Assembly (NCBI GenBank): GCA_023416585.1
Contig: JAEZHM010000103.1
Span: forward strand, 1-53,238
DNA length: 53,238 nucleotides
Reading direction: 5' to 3'
Source: Bacillota bacterium
GTDB taxonomy: Bacteria; Bacillota; Clostridia; Christensenellales; Aristaeellaceae
Positions 25,552 through 34,009 of the stretch are shown here, one piece after another. Both the position numbers and the translations under genes were made by a program. The notes beneath the pieces are model-generated. The model was not told the DNA's origin. It saw only the letters and a list, made by a program, of their open reading frames with translations, and did not search any database. How positions within the stretch are numbered: position 1 is the stretch's first letter; the number at the start of each line of letters is the position of its first letter.

Positions 25552-26145
25552 TTATCTTTTCCAGTTGCTGAAGAGCACCTTGGCCTTTTGCAAAAATTCC
25601 ACCGGAATGGTGATGGTGTCATCAGTAACGGTCTTGTCTTCTTCCATGACCGGCACCGGGTTGCAGCCGCCCTTTACCTTTTCCACATCGCTTGTGCGGA
25701 AGCGGTTGCCGCAGTTCTGACAAACAAGCACATCGCCTTCCTGCTTGTAATATCCCCGCCCGGAGTCATAACAAACCTGACAGGTATTCAAAGCCGTGCG
25801 GATGGTGCCATCCGGCGCTTTTACCGCGAGCGCCTCCATTTTGACGCCATCCACCGTGATCGGGTAGAAGGTGGCTGTCCCGGTAACATCCTTGATCGGA
25901 ATCACAATGCCGCTTTGGGCGGAGGGAGCTTGCGTTTGCGCCAGGAGTGCATCTGTGGAGGCTGCCGTCTGTGCCGTGGGCTGCGCTGTGGGAGCAATAG
26001 GCTGTGCGGCGGGAGCGCCGGGCTTTAACAGCAGTACCGCGACTAGAATCACAACGGCCACGGCCGCAGCCCCCGAAAGATAGACCGCCGGCTTTTTGTT
26101 AGGCTTCGGGGCCGCCTTATTGCTGTTTTTATTGGTGTAGGGCAT
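25552..26145 (-). CDS. DUF2318-like membrane-anchored metal/haem-site protein
   Basis: 197 residues. One N-terminal helix (about 20-40) is followed by a Pro/Ala/Gln/Thr-rich linker (PTAQPTAQTAAS) and an extracytoplasmic domain with paired cysteines: NTCQVCYDSGRGYYKQ, VLVCQNCGNRF and a lone Cys in GGCNPVPV. This matches DUF2318, a domain found with iron or copper transport membrane proteins. ATG 26145 (MPYTNKN) is preferred to the longer frame at 26187. It is the second gene of the csoR operon, so a role in copper binding or delivery outside the membrane is likely but inferred. Confidence 0.8.
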   Translation of the reverse strand: MPYTNKNSNKAAPKPNKKPAVYLSGAAAVAVVILVAVLLLKPGAPAAQPIAPTAQPTAQTAASTDALLAQTQAPSAQSGIVIPIKDVTGTATFYPITVDGVKMEALAVKAPDGTIRTALNTCQVCYDSGRGYYKQEGDVLVCQNCGNRFRTSDVEKVKGGCNPVPVMEEDKTVTDDTITIPVEFLQKAKVLFSNWKR

Positions 26146-26213
26146 CGTGGATACATCCTTTCCAAATGTTATTATCCCTTTATTCAAGGCACATAAGTAC
26201 CGGAACTTTTACT

Positions 26214-26567
26214 TTAAAGGAGCTTGCCGATGGTTGTCAGCAGTTCGTCCACCACATCGTCCTCGCCGTTCCGGATTTTTTCCACCAGGCAGCCATGAAT
26301 GTGGTTTTCCAATACGATCTTGCTGATGGAGGTAAGCGCCGCGCGTACCGCCGCGATCTGGTTTAAGATGTCGTCGCAGTATACATCCTTCTCCACCATC
26401 CCCTTGATACCGCGCACCTGACCTTCGACGCAATTGAGCCGCCTTATGAGCGTGGAGCGCAGCTTCTCCTCCCGTACTGTTTTCCTTTGCGAGCAATGGG
26501 GACACATGGATGCATCCCCTTGCGGGCCGCTTGTATACTGAATATCTTCCATTACCTCATTTGCCAA
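26214..26567 (-). CDS. csoR: CsoR-family copper-sensing repressor (copy 1)
   Basis: 117 residues, all-helical. The Cu(I) ligands of the family are present: Cys in RLNCVEGQVRGIKGM and His/Cys in ENHIHGCLVE. A further N-terminal CPHC motif may add metal binding. The repressor releases its operator when Cu(I) binds. The start is TTG with GAGGGG about 8 bases upstream; an ATG five codons later lacks spacing. It heads the copA operon and has its own operator upstream (26600-26619), so autoregulation is expected. Confidence 0.9.
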   Translation of the reverse strand: MANEVMEDIQYTSGPQGDASMCPHCSQRKTVREEKLRSTLIRRLNCVEGQVRGIKGMVEKDVYCDDILNQIAAVRAALTSISKIVLENHIHGCLVEKIRNGEDDVVDELLTTIGKLL

Positions 26568-26599
26568 GGTTTTATCCCCTCCCGCATCCGGTTTGATAC

Positions 26600-26652
26600 T
26601 ATACCCCCCTGGGGTGTATCGCCAGTATAGATGCCCATATCGGATTTGTCAA
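26600..26652 (-). promoter_or_regulatory. csoR copy-1 promoter with CsoR operator
   Basis: TTGACA (26652-26647), a 17-base spacer, TATACT (26629-26624), then the CsoR-like operator TATACCCCCCTGGGGTGTAT (26600-26619, plus-strand reading) over the start site. This is a textbook repressor-blocked arrangement, nearly identical to the one at 28545-28597. Confidence 0.85.
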
Positions 26653-26699
26653 GAGGCTTTTCAGATAAATTTCATGGATATCATATCGGCTTTATATGT

Positions 26700-28049
26700 T
26701 TAATTTAAGTCGTCCACCACCGTGATCTGGCTTCTGATCATGCCCATCCAGCAGCTGTATGAGATGATGCCGCTATCCGAGGGCGTGAATTCGACCACGT
26801 TGTCGCCTACCTTAAGCTTCAGTTCCTTGTTGAATTGGGAGATGATGATCCTGTTGTTGCAGCCGTTGATGTCGCCGTCTTTCGCCTGTATGGTCCACTT
26901 TACGGGGATGCCCTTTTGCACGGTGATGGGCTCATACCGCCCGGAAGGCAGCCCTGTGGTTATCAATTGCACGCCATCCTTGATCACTGCAACGTTTTCG
27001 CCTTTTGCGCCCCCGCCGGCGGAAGGCAGCGAAATGCCGGAAAGGCTCATGCCGCTAGAGAACATAAAGACGCCAAGCACGGTAACCAGCACAGCGCTGA
27101 CTCGCATCATCCTGTGTGTAAACTTCCTGCTCAACATGGAACTGAGCGCGCCCAGGCCAAACATCAGCGGCACGGTGCCCAGGCTGAACAAAAGCATAGA
27201 CAGCGCACCATTCAGCGGATTCCCTGTGGATAAGGCATACAGCTGCATCGCCTGCAGCGGGCCGCAGGGCATAAGCCCGTTCAAGAGCCCCACGTACAGC
27301 GGGCTGTTGCTGCGCCCCTTCTCGCGGTTTATTTTACGTGCAAAAATTTTGGGCATCCTGGGGTTCCATTTTTTCAGCCAGGGGAAGAGATTGAGCATAT
27401 TCAGCCCCATAATGACCATGAAGACCCCGGCCGCAAGCTGCACAATACCCTTGAACATACCGGAAAAACTGACAACCGAGCCGATGGCGCCCACGATCCC
27501 GCCTACCACCGTGTAGGAAATGACCCTGCCCAAGTTATATAGAAGGCTGGGCCGAAGGGCGGACCATTTTCCGCCGTCCGCTACAGCATTTCCCTGCGGC
27601 ACACATTGGGACAGGCCGATGCCCCCGCACATGGCCACACAGTGCACGGAAGTCAAAAGGCCGATCACAAACAGCATGGCGTAGCCCGTGTTCTTTTCCG
27701 CCTGGGGAAAGGAATTGAATATATTCAGCACGCCAAAGCGGTTTGCAAGCATATACAGCGCAAACAGCACGAGGACGACGCCAAGCGTCTTTATGATATT
27801 TGTTTTGGACTCTTTCAGGTCCACAGCGCTTTTGACCTTGTAGTCCAGCTTTTCAATGATCCCGGTGATCTCTTCCAGCGTTATTGCGCTTTTGTCATAG
27901 GTGACAGCCGCGGTACCGCCCGAATAACTCACTTTTGCCTCCAATATGCCTGGCGTATTTTGAAGCTTGCGTTCGATTCTGTTTTCACAGTTCACGCAAG
28001 TCATCCCATCTATTTTCAGCGTTTTTTTCAGGATACCGGAAGATGCCAT
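26700..28049 (-). CDS. HMA / SafE-type membrane / cupredoxin-like fusion protein
   Basis: 449 residues in three parts. An HMA domain with GMTCVNC (about 10-75); a sulfite exporter TauE/SafE-type (DsbD-like) block of six or more helices (about 85-345) with HCVAMCGGIG and LNGLMPCGPLQAM, each carrying a Cys likely placed in the membrane; and a C-terminal cupredoxin-like domain (about 350-449, ITVQKGIPVKWTIQAKDGD ... SYSCWMGM). The parts together suggest copper transfer across the membrane to an external site. ATG 28049 follows AAGGGG at 7 bases. It forms an operon with csoR copy 2. Confidence 0.85.
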   Translation of the reverse strand: MASSGILKKTLKIDGMTCVNCENRIERKLQNTPGILEAKVSYSGGTAAVTYDKSAITLEEITGIIEKLDYKVKSAVDLKESKTNIIKTLGVVLVLFALYMLANRFGVLNIFNSFPQAEKNTGYAMLFVIGLLTSVHCVAMCGGIGLSQCVPQGNAVADGGKWSALRPSLLYNLGRVISYTVVGGIVGAIGSVVSFSGMFKGIVQLAAGVFMVIMGLNMLNLFPWLKKWNPRMPKIFARKINREKGRSNSPLYVGLLNGLMPCGPLQAMQLYALSTGNPLNGALSMLLFSLGTVPLMFGLGALSSMLSRKFTHRMMRVSAVLVTVLGVFMFSSGMSLSGISLPSAGGGAKGENVAVIKDGVQLITTGLPSGRYEPITVQKGIPVKWTIQAKDGDINGCNNRIIISQFNKELKLKVGDNVVEFTPSDSGIISYSCWMGMIRSQITVVDDLN

Positions 28050-28160
28050 GGCTTTACCCCTTTTCTAAAGGAATAACCCAATATTACAATTCTTTTTTGA
28101 AGATTTGATGGAGAAAATGCTTTTTTTCAGAATGAAGCGCACATTTATCATCGGCAAGGC

Positions 28161-28514
28161 TCAAAGAAGCCTGCCGATGGTTGTCAGCAGTTCATCCACC
28201 ACCTCATCCTCACCGCTGCGTATCCTTTCTACCAGGCAGCCGTGAATGTGGTTCTCCAGCACGATCTTGCTGATGGATGTCAGCGCCGCGCGCACCGCCG
28301 CGATCTGGTTTAAGATATCGTCGCAGTACACATCCTTCTCCACCATGCCCTTGATGCCGCGCACCTGTCCTTCCACGCAATTGAGCCGCTTTATCAGGGA
28401 ACTTCGCAGTTTCTCTTCCCGCACCGTTTTCCTTTGTGAGCAATGGGTGCACGCGGCAGCATCCTCTTCCTGGTCGTTTGATAATCTTTTCTCTTCTACA
28501 TTCTCGCTTGCCAT
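28161..28514 (-). CDS. csoR: CsoR-family copper-sensing repressor (copy 2)
   Basis: 117 residues. From QRKTVREEKLR to the C-terminus it differs from copy 1 at only about six positions, all conservative; the Cu(I) ligands (RLNCVEGQ, ENHIHGC) and the extra CTHC motif are kept. The N-terminal 25 residues differ. I chose ATG 28514 (MASENVEEK), which follows GGAAGG; an ATG at 28532 is also in frame. The gene precedes the HMA/SafE fusion and has its own operator. Confidence 0.9.
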   Translation of the reverse strand: MASENVEEKRLSNDQEEDAAACTHCSQRKTVREEKLRSSLIKRLNCVEGQVRGIKGMVEKDVYCDDILNQIAAVRAALTSISKIVLENHIHGCLVERIRSGEDEVVDELLTTIGRLL

Positions 28515-28544
28515 GATATTGCTTCCTTCCATGATCGAAAGTAC

Positions 28545-28597
28545 TACACCCCCCTAGGGTGTATCGCCAGTATAAGAAAACTTCTTAAATTCGTCAA
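28545..28597 (-). promoter_or_regulatory. csoR copy-2 promoter with CsoR operator
   Basis: TTGACG (28597-28592), a 17-base spacer and TATACT (28574-28569), followed by the operator TACACCCCCCTAGGGTGTA (28545-28563). The CTTGAC block and the segment TATACTGGCGATACACCC are shared with the copy-1 promoter, so both are probably cross-regulated. Confidence 0.85.
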
Positions 28598-28678
28598 GAG
28601 AAAAAACAAGAATGCTGATGTTACCCTTGCCTTTTTCCTGGTCTATGTATAAAATAACCTGTAAGGGGAGTGGCATAT

Positions 28679-29269
28679 GTGGAAGAAATGAGGCTTGCCC
28701 TGGCAAGCAATCTGATAAAGCTGCGTTCCGGCGCGGGCATGACGCAGGCAGAATTGGGAGAGAAGCTGAATTATTCAGATAAAACCATTTCCAAATGGGA
28801 ACGGGCGGATGCGCTGCCGGATGTGCTTGTGTTAAAGCAAATCAGCGATCTGTTTCATGTTTCTATGGATGATTTGCTCAAAGCCCATGACAAGTGGGAA
28901 AAACCGCAGGATCAGAACTTAAAAAGTTTCCTGCGCAAATATAGCATTTCGGCTATTACCATGGTGTCCATCGCCAGCATCTGGACGCTTGCTGTTTTGG
29001 CGTTCGCGATCCTCTGGATACTGGGGCGCGTTGAATGGACCATATTTGCATATGCCGTTCCTGTATCGCTGATTACATATCTGGTGCTCCATTCCGTATG
29101 GCGCGGCGGCAAGTATAATGTATATATTGTCGGCGCACTGGTTTTCAGCATCATAGGCGCCATTTATCTCGCTTTGCTTCCGTATCAGCTATGGCAGCTA
29201 TTTTTGGTTGTCATCCCGGCAGAAATGGTAGTATTTTTAAGCTTTAGGATCAAAAGAGCCAAAAAATAA
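28679..29269 (+). CDS. XRE-family regulator with C-terminal membrane helices
   Basis: 196 residues from the chosen GTG. Helix-turn-helix at about 8-60 (KLRSGAGMTQAELGEKLNYS, DKTISKWERADALPDVLVL), then a linker and about four hydrophobic helices to the C-terminus. Such membrane-tethered XRE proteins are common in Bacillota, and their signals are mostly unknown. GTG 28679 has AAGGGGAG 8 bases upstream; a GTG at 28670 is also in frame but sits in the ribosome site. It is divergent from the copper island and has its own terminator. Confidence 0.82.
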   Translation: MEEMRLALASNLIKLRSGAGMTQAELGEKLNYSDKTISKWERADALPDVLVLKQISDLFHVSMDDLLKAHDKWEKPQDQNLKSFLRKYSISAITMVSIASIWTLAVLAFAILWILGRVEWTIFAYAVPVSLITYLVLHSVWRGGKYNVYIVGALVFSIIGAIYLALLPYQLWQLFLVVIPAEMVVFLSFRIKRAKK

Positions 29270-29303
29270 AGCATTCTACAATTCGGAGAGTAGCTATAAA
29301 GGA

Positions 29304-29340
29304 GAGTAGAGCGTTCAAGGCAACACTCTACTCCCCTTTT
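29304..29340 (+). terminator. Rho-independent terminator after the XRE gene
   Basis: GAGTAGAG/CTCTACTC stem (29304-29311 with 29326-29333), a 14-base loop and CCCTTTT. It separates the XRE gene from the DegV pair. Confidence 0.6.
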
Positions 29341-29449
29341 CCTATTTGTAGAATTCCATTTGGAACCGGTAGGTTGCTCCTTAACCGCGCCTTGGGTATG
29401 ATGGAAACGCAGGGTGCTATTAAAGACGCCGCATGACAAGGAGGATCCT

Positions 29450-30337
29450 ATGGCCGATTTCGTTTTAAGCTGCTGCTCCACAGCCGACCTGAGCAAGGAA
29501 CATTTTGAGAGGAGAAACATCTCCTATATCTGCTTTCATTATTTCCTGAACGGGGTTGAATACTCTGATGACCTTGGCGAGTCGATGTCCTTTGATGCTT
29601 TTTACCAGGCCATGGCAAACGGCGCGGAAACCAGAACATCGCAGGTGAACATGTCCGAATACCTGGACTACTTTTCAAAGATGCTGGAGCAGGGAAAAGA
29701 CATTTTGCATCTGAGCCTGTCCTCAGGCATATCCGGTACATACAATTCCGCCGAAAACGCGGCGATGATTGCGCGGGAGCGGTACCCCAAGAGAAAAGTG
29801 TATGTGGTGGATTCCCTTGGCGCATCCTCAGGCTATGGGCTTTTGATGGATACGCTGGCCGATTTGCGGGACGAAGGAAAAACGATAGATGAACTTTTTA
29901 AGTGGATCAACGAAAACAGGCTGCGGCTACACCACTGGTTTTTTTCCACAGACCTTACCTCCTATGTGAGAGGGGGCAGGATATCCAAGGCGGCAGGCCT
30001 GTTTGGAACCATGCTCAACATCTGCCCTCTGCTGAACATGGATGACCATGGCAGGCTGATTCCCAGAGCTAAAATACGCTCCAAAAAACGCGTGATTGCA
30101 GAGATCGTCGACCAGATGGAAAAATGCGCCGAAGGTGGTCTTGACTATTCGGGAAAATGCTTTATTTCCCAATCCGCATGCTTTGAAGATGCAAGGCAGG
30201 TTGCTGATCTTGTGGAAGAACGCTTTAAAAAGCTCAATGGAAAAGTTATCATAAACAATGTAGGAACAACAATTGGCAGCCATACAGGCCCCGGCACTGT
30301 CGCCTTATTTTTCTTTGGATCGGAGAGAGTCAATTAA
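29450..30337 (+). CDS. DegV-family fatty-acid-binding protein (first of a pair)
   Basis: 295 residues. Family features are the Ser/Thr fatty-acid head-group site in LSLSSGISGTYNSAENA, VVDSLGASSGYGLL, YVRGGRISKAAGLFGTMLN and the C-terminal IGSHTGPGTVALFFFG. DegV/FakB proteins bind a fatty acid and present it to the kinase FakA for phosphorylation. ATG 29450 follows AAGGAGG. Its stop overlaps the next start (TAATG), indicating coupled translation. No fakA-like gene is in the window. Confidence 0.9.
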   Translation: MADFVLSCCSTADLSKEHFERRNISYICFHYFLNGVEYSDDLGESMSFDAFYQAMANGAETRTSQVNMSEYLDYFSKMLEQGKDILHLSLSSGISGTYNSAENAAMIARERYPKRKVYVVDSLGASSGYGLLMDTLADLRDEGKTIDELFKWINENRLRLHHWFFSTDLTSYVRGGRISKAAGLFGTMLNICPLLNMDDHGRLIPRAKIRSKKRVIAEIVDQMEKCAEGGLDYSGKCFISQSACFEDARQVADLVEERFKKLNGKVIINNVGTTIGSHTGPGTVALFFFGSERVN

Positions 30338-31203
30338 TGTATGCCATTTATACCGACACGTCCGCAAACCTTCCCGACATACTTGTTCAAAAGTATGGTC
30401 TTCAAGTCATACCGCTTCACTATACGGTAAACGGCATTACATACCCGACATCGGATGGCGGACCGAATGCTTTTGACGGAAAGCTTTATTACGACTTCAT
30501 GCGCAAGGGCGCGTCCGTCAAAACCTCCATGATCAATACCAGCGCCTTCAGCACCGCTTTTAAAAAGAGCCTGTCCAATGGAACAGACGTCGTTTATGTT
30601 GGCATGTCCAGCGGCATCAGCGGGTCGAACCACGCGGCGGAGGTGGCTGCGGCAGAACTCCGTGAACAGTATCCGGACAGGAAGATAGCCGTGATCGATA
30701 CCCGCGCCGCGTCCCTGGGCGAAGGGCTGCCCGTATTGTTTGCCGCAAGGCTTAAAAATGCCGGTGCGTCATTTGACGAGGTGGTTTCAAAGACGGAGAA
30801 AAACAGCGCATCCATCTGCCAGTATTTCACGGTGGAAGACCTTATGTATTTAAAAAGGGGCGGCCGTATTTCAGGCGCAGCCGCGATCGTTGGAAATATT
30901 CTTCAGGTAAAGCCTATATTAAAAGGCGATGAAGAAGGTAAGATTGTTCTTTGTCAAAAGGAGCGCGGGCGGAAAAGGGCCATGGAGACCCTTGTTTCAA
31001 AGTACCGGGAGCTTGTCTTGGATACAGGCGCGCCCATAGGAATTGCCCACGCGGACTGCGGTGAGGATGCCGGATACCTGGCAAAAAGGATTCTGGAATC
31101 TGGCCACACCGGGGAAATACTGATGGAATGCTATGAGCCGGTAACAGGCTCCCATGTGGGGCCAGGCACGATTGCCTTGTTTTTTTACGGTGTGCACAGG
31201 TAG
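30337..31203 (+). CDS. DegV-family fatty-acid-binding protein (second of a pair)
   Basis: 288 residues. Same fold: YTDTSANLPDILVQKYGLQV, MSSGISGSNHAAEVAA, VIDTRAASLGEGLPVLFAAR, YLKRGGRISGAAAIVGNILQ and VTGSHVGPGTIALFFYG. It differs clearly from its neighbour, so the two probably bind different fatty acids. Its ATG shares a base with the upstream TAA stop. A terminator follows at 31274. Confidence 0.9.
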   Translation: MYAIYTDTSANLPDILVQKYGLQVIPLHYTVNGITYPTSDGGPNAFDGKLYYDFMRKGASVKTSMINTSAFSTAFKKSLSNGTDVVYVGMSSGISGSNHAAEVAAAELREQYPDRKIAVIDTRAASLGEGLPVLFAARLKNAGASFDEVVSKTEKNSASICQYFTVEDLMYLKRGGRISGAAAIVGNILQVKPILKGDEEGKIVLCQKERGRKRAMETLVSKYRELVLDTGAPIGIAHADCGEDAGYLAKRILESGHTGEILMECYEPVTGSHVGPGTIALFFYGVHR

Positions 31204-31273
31204 ATATGCTGATTTGGTGTTGATGGAGCAAAGAAGCAAAACGGTGGACTAAATAACAGAACGGAGATAGCGC

Positions 31274-31310
31274 AGCCCTTTGGGTATGGTTACCCGAAGG
31301 GCTTGTTTTA
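31274..31310 (+). terminator. Rho-independent terminator after the DegV pair
   Basis: AGCCCTT-GGGT/ACCC-AAGGGCT stem (31274-31303) with a single mismatch pair, followed by TGTTTTA. Confidence 0.8.
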
Positions 31311-31557
31311 TCATGACGGGCTTGTTTTCAATCAATATATAACAACAATTAGATCATATAAGCACAAGATTGTATCAGCCGGTTAAGGTATAATGTACAT
31401 TAAGAACGTATAGCCAAGGCGGCATGATCAAGCCTTTGCTGTTTAGTACGCAAAAGAGAATATAGGCGCTAACGAAGCGATGCTTTGATCCGCGCAAATG
31501 AAGCCGGCGCATGGGCTTGCGCCGGCATTCCGCGGGTAAGAAGGAAGGGGCGGAATC
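31311..31557 (+). promoter_or_regulatory. Leader region of the AraC-type regulator
   Basis: This stretch holds a good -10 box, TATAAT (31389-31394), without a convincing -35, and a perfect 8-bp hairpin GCCGGCGC/GCGCCGGC (31503-31526) ending about 30 bases before the ATG. The hairpin would form in the leader near the ribosome site (GGAAGGGGCGG). No ORF is credible here. Confidence 0.4.
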
Positions 31558-33855
31558 ATGCTGCTGGGAAACGGGATCCACAAAAGGGCCCTTTTCATCC
31601 GTACGGTTTTAAAGATCACCTTGTTTTGCCTTGTCACCGTACTGGCACTTGCAACGCTGTACGCCAATATTTCCATGAGCGGAATGCAGGCGCTGCTTTT
31701 GGATGAAAACATGAAGAGTCTGGAGCAGTTAAGCGGCGAATTTGACAGCCAGCTGAATCAGCTTAAGCAGCTTGGCGTGCTGCTCATGCAGGATTTCAAT
31801 ACCTACGAATACTTGAACTCCAGCGTGTACAATGCCAATGTAGCAAGCAGATCATGCCTCCTGCTCAAATCCATCCGCCTTTTAAACAGCAGCCTGTATT
31901 CCATACTGCTGTACAATCAAGATATCAACGATTACCTGCTGGCGGGTGAATCCAAGATAAGTATTGACCAGTTTACAAGGCAGCCGCTAAAACGCATCCG
32001 TACCAATCCTGGGCTTGACATGGTATTCAGCGTCATCACGCCCCAGGCGCTCTACGATTCTACTTCGCCCATGCGCACAGCCTCGCTCATACTCTATGGC
32101 GACGCAGGCGGCGGGCTGTTTCCCGCAAGGGCCATCATCATGAACCTTGACTGCCGGAAGATCAACGGGGATCTGCTTTCAAGGCGTGGGGGAATAAGCC
32201 TCATCGCAGACGAAAACGGCGAGGTAGCCTTTCAATCGCAGGACCATGCTCCTGCTGCCAACATTGCGGATACATCCTATTTCAAAAGCATACTTCGGAA
32301 AGGCGACGCAAAGGGAACCTTTACGCAGAACATGGACCATGGCAGCTGCATCATATCCTATATAAAAAGCAGTCTGACCGGCCTGTTTTTGATCAGCATA
32401 AAGCCCCAGGACGCATTGATGACGGGCATGGGAAAAACGCAGAGCCTCTTTTTCATCATTGGGCTAGCCGCACTTCTATTTTCCTGTTTGATGTCCTATG
32501 TGGTATCCCGGAATATTTACAATCCGCTGCGTTCCGTTGTGGACACAGCCCTGCGCACACGTTTCGGGCGCAAAGCGGAAGGGAACGAGATCAAATTGAT
32601 TACCTATGTCCTGACCAAGAGCGAAGCCTTCATTCAGGATCTGGAGCGGCAAAGCCAGGGTCAGGCAGCCATGCTCAAAGAGGAGTATCTGAGGCGTCTA
32701 TTGCGCTCCTGCGGTAAATCCACCCCTATGCGGGAGAGTTTAAGCCTGCGCTTTTCCCAGGAGCTTTTCCCGGCATATATTGCCGTGGTCAGCATCGACC
32801 ATTACCAAAACCTGCACGAGGCCGCACAGGGTGCCTGCGAGGCCCTTCTCCAAAGCCTTGTTTCGCGGTGCCTGTCCGGCGTTTTAGAATGCCATACTGT
32901 GAATATGTATGACGGTACAACAGCGCTTCTTGTGAAAATCAAACCGGAAGAGCACGCTGTGTCCAACTTGCTCTATAAGGCGTTGAATGATTTGCGCAGT
33001 GCATTTCACCATGACGCCGCCATGACGCTGACCATCGGCTTGGGCTTCCTGGCAGACTCGCCTCTACAATGCGCCATGGCCTACCAGCATGCCCTGGATA
33101 TGATAAAGCACCGCTTTTTGCTCGGTCTGAACCGAGTCATTGATGACTGCCTTGTTGCGAAGGTCCTGTCAAACGACCTTATCGATCCCGCAGAGCTTAC
33201 GGAGGAAATGATCCAGGCAATCTATCAAAGCAACAGGAATGATTTTGTTCTTTGTGTACAGCGGCTGAATGAACTTCTGAAATGCCATGATTACGCTCAA
33301 AGCGTTCATGTGTTCTTTCAAACGGCCATGGCCTGCCTTCATGCGTTCATCCAGATTGCGGGGCCGGAAGGCGGAAGGTTCACAGCCTGCCTGGAAGACC
33401 TGACCAACATATTCAAGGACATGGATACAGTTGACCAGGCCATGGAATGGCTATGTTCATTATTTTCGGAGTTTGAGCAGTTCATAGGCGGCATTGGCCG
33501 TACAAAAACCCAAAAATACGGCGAACTGATTGAAAAAGCCCGCCGGCATATCGCCGACAACCTAAACGATCCCGGCTTGTCGGTGGAAAGCATTGCCGGC
33601 GCCATAGGGTACGCCCCTTACTATTTTTCCAGAATCTATAAAGATACAACTTCCGTCAACATCAACAGCTACATCCGCATGGTCCGTATCGAAAGGGCCA
33701 AGCATCTGCTCACGCATACCGATATCAAAATCAACGATATTCCCTCACAGGTAGGCTTCGTAAGCGCCAGCTACTTTTGCGCAGCATTCCGCAAGGAAGC
33801 CGGCCTGACCCCCTCTGAATACAGGGAATGCCATGCGAAAGCAGCACGCGCGTAA
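31558..33855 (+). CDS. Membrane sensor AraC-family regulator
   Basis: 765 residues. A helix near 15-38, an extracytoplasmic sensor domain of Cache type (about 40-290), a second helix near 295-320, a long cytoplasmic linker, and a C-terminal AraC DNA-binding domain with two HTHs (about 665-765: LSVESIAGAIGYAPYYFSRIYK, NDIPSQVGFVSASYFCAAFRKEAGLTPSEYR). This layout is typical of Paenibacillus/Clostridia regulators that control a neighbouring carbohydrate ABC transporter. ATG 31558 has a GGGGCGG ribosome site. It lies directly upstream of the permease-permease-binding protein operon, its likely target. Confidence 0.9.
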   Translation: MLLGNGIHKRALFIRTVLKITLFCLVTVLALATLYANISMSGMQALLLDENMKSLEQLSGEFDSQLNQLKQLGVLLMQDFNTYEYLNSSVYNANVASRSCLLLKSIRLLNSSLYSILLYNQDINDYLLAGESKISIDQFTRQPLKRIRTNPGLDMVFSVITPQALYDSTSPMRTASLILYGDAGGGLFPARAIIMNLDCRKINGDLLSRRGGISLIADENGEVAFQSQDHAPAANIADTSYFKSILRKGDAKGTFTQNMDHGSCIISYIKSSLTGLFLISIKPQDALMTGMGKTQSLFFIIGLAALLFSCLMSYVVSRNIYNPLRSVVDTALRTRFGRKAEGNEIKLITYVLTKSEAFIQDLERQSQGQAAMLKEEYLRRLLRSCGKSTPMRESLSLRFSQELFPAYIAVVSIDHYQNLHEAAQGACEALLQSLVSRCLSGVLECHTVNMYDGTTALLVKIKPEEHAVSNLLYKALNDLRSAFHHDAAMTLTIGLGFLADSPLQCAMAYQHALDMIKHRFLLGLNRVIDDCLVAKVLSNDLIDPAELTEEMIQAIYQSNRNDFVLCVQRLNELLKCHDYAQSVHVFFQTAMACLHAFIQIAGPEGGRFTACLEDLTNIFKDMDTVDQAMEWLCSLFSEFEQFIGGIGRTKTQKYGELIEKARRHIADNLNDPGLSVESIAGAIGYAPYYFSRIYKDTTSVNINSYIRMVRIERAKHLLTHTDIKINDIPSQVGFVSASYFCAAFRKEAGLTPSEYRECHAKAARA

Positions 33856-33906
33856 GGAAGCACATAAACATCAATAATCCACGAAACGAAAAGCGAATTT
33901 TTATTA

Positions 33907-33935
33907 TTTAACGGCAGAAAAACAGCCCCTATAAT
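33907..33935 (+). promoter_or_regulatory. Candidate promoter of the ABC uptake operon
   Basis: TTTAAC (33907-33912), a 17-base spacer and TATAAT (33930-33935), about 75 bases upstream of the first permease gene. The weak -35 fits activator dependence (AraC-type). Confidence 0.5.
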
Positions 33936-34009
33936 AAGATCAGTAAAGTGATGCGCAAGCGGATACACCGTTTGAAGCGTACTGTCTTCACTAAAAGGGG
34001 CTATAGCAT

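Noticed and set aside
29281..29449. Possible T-box leader (TTGGAACCGG and GGAGAGTAG elements) upstream of the DegV pair
   Set aside because: Too short, the conserved TGGNACCGCG core is not intact, and the downstream genes are not amino-acid related.
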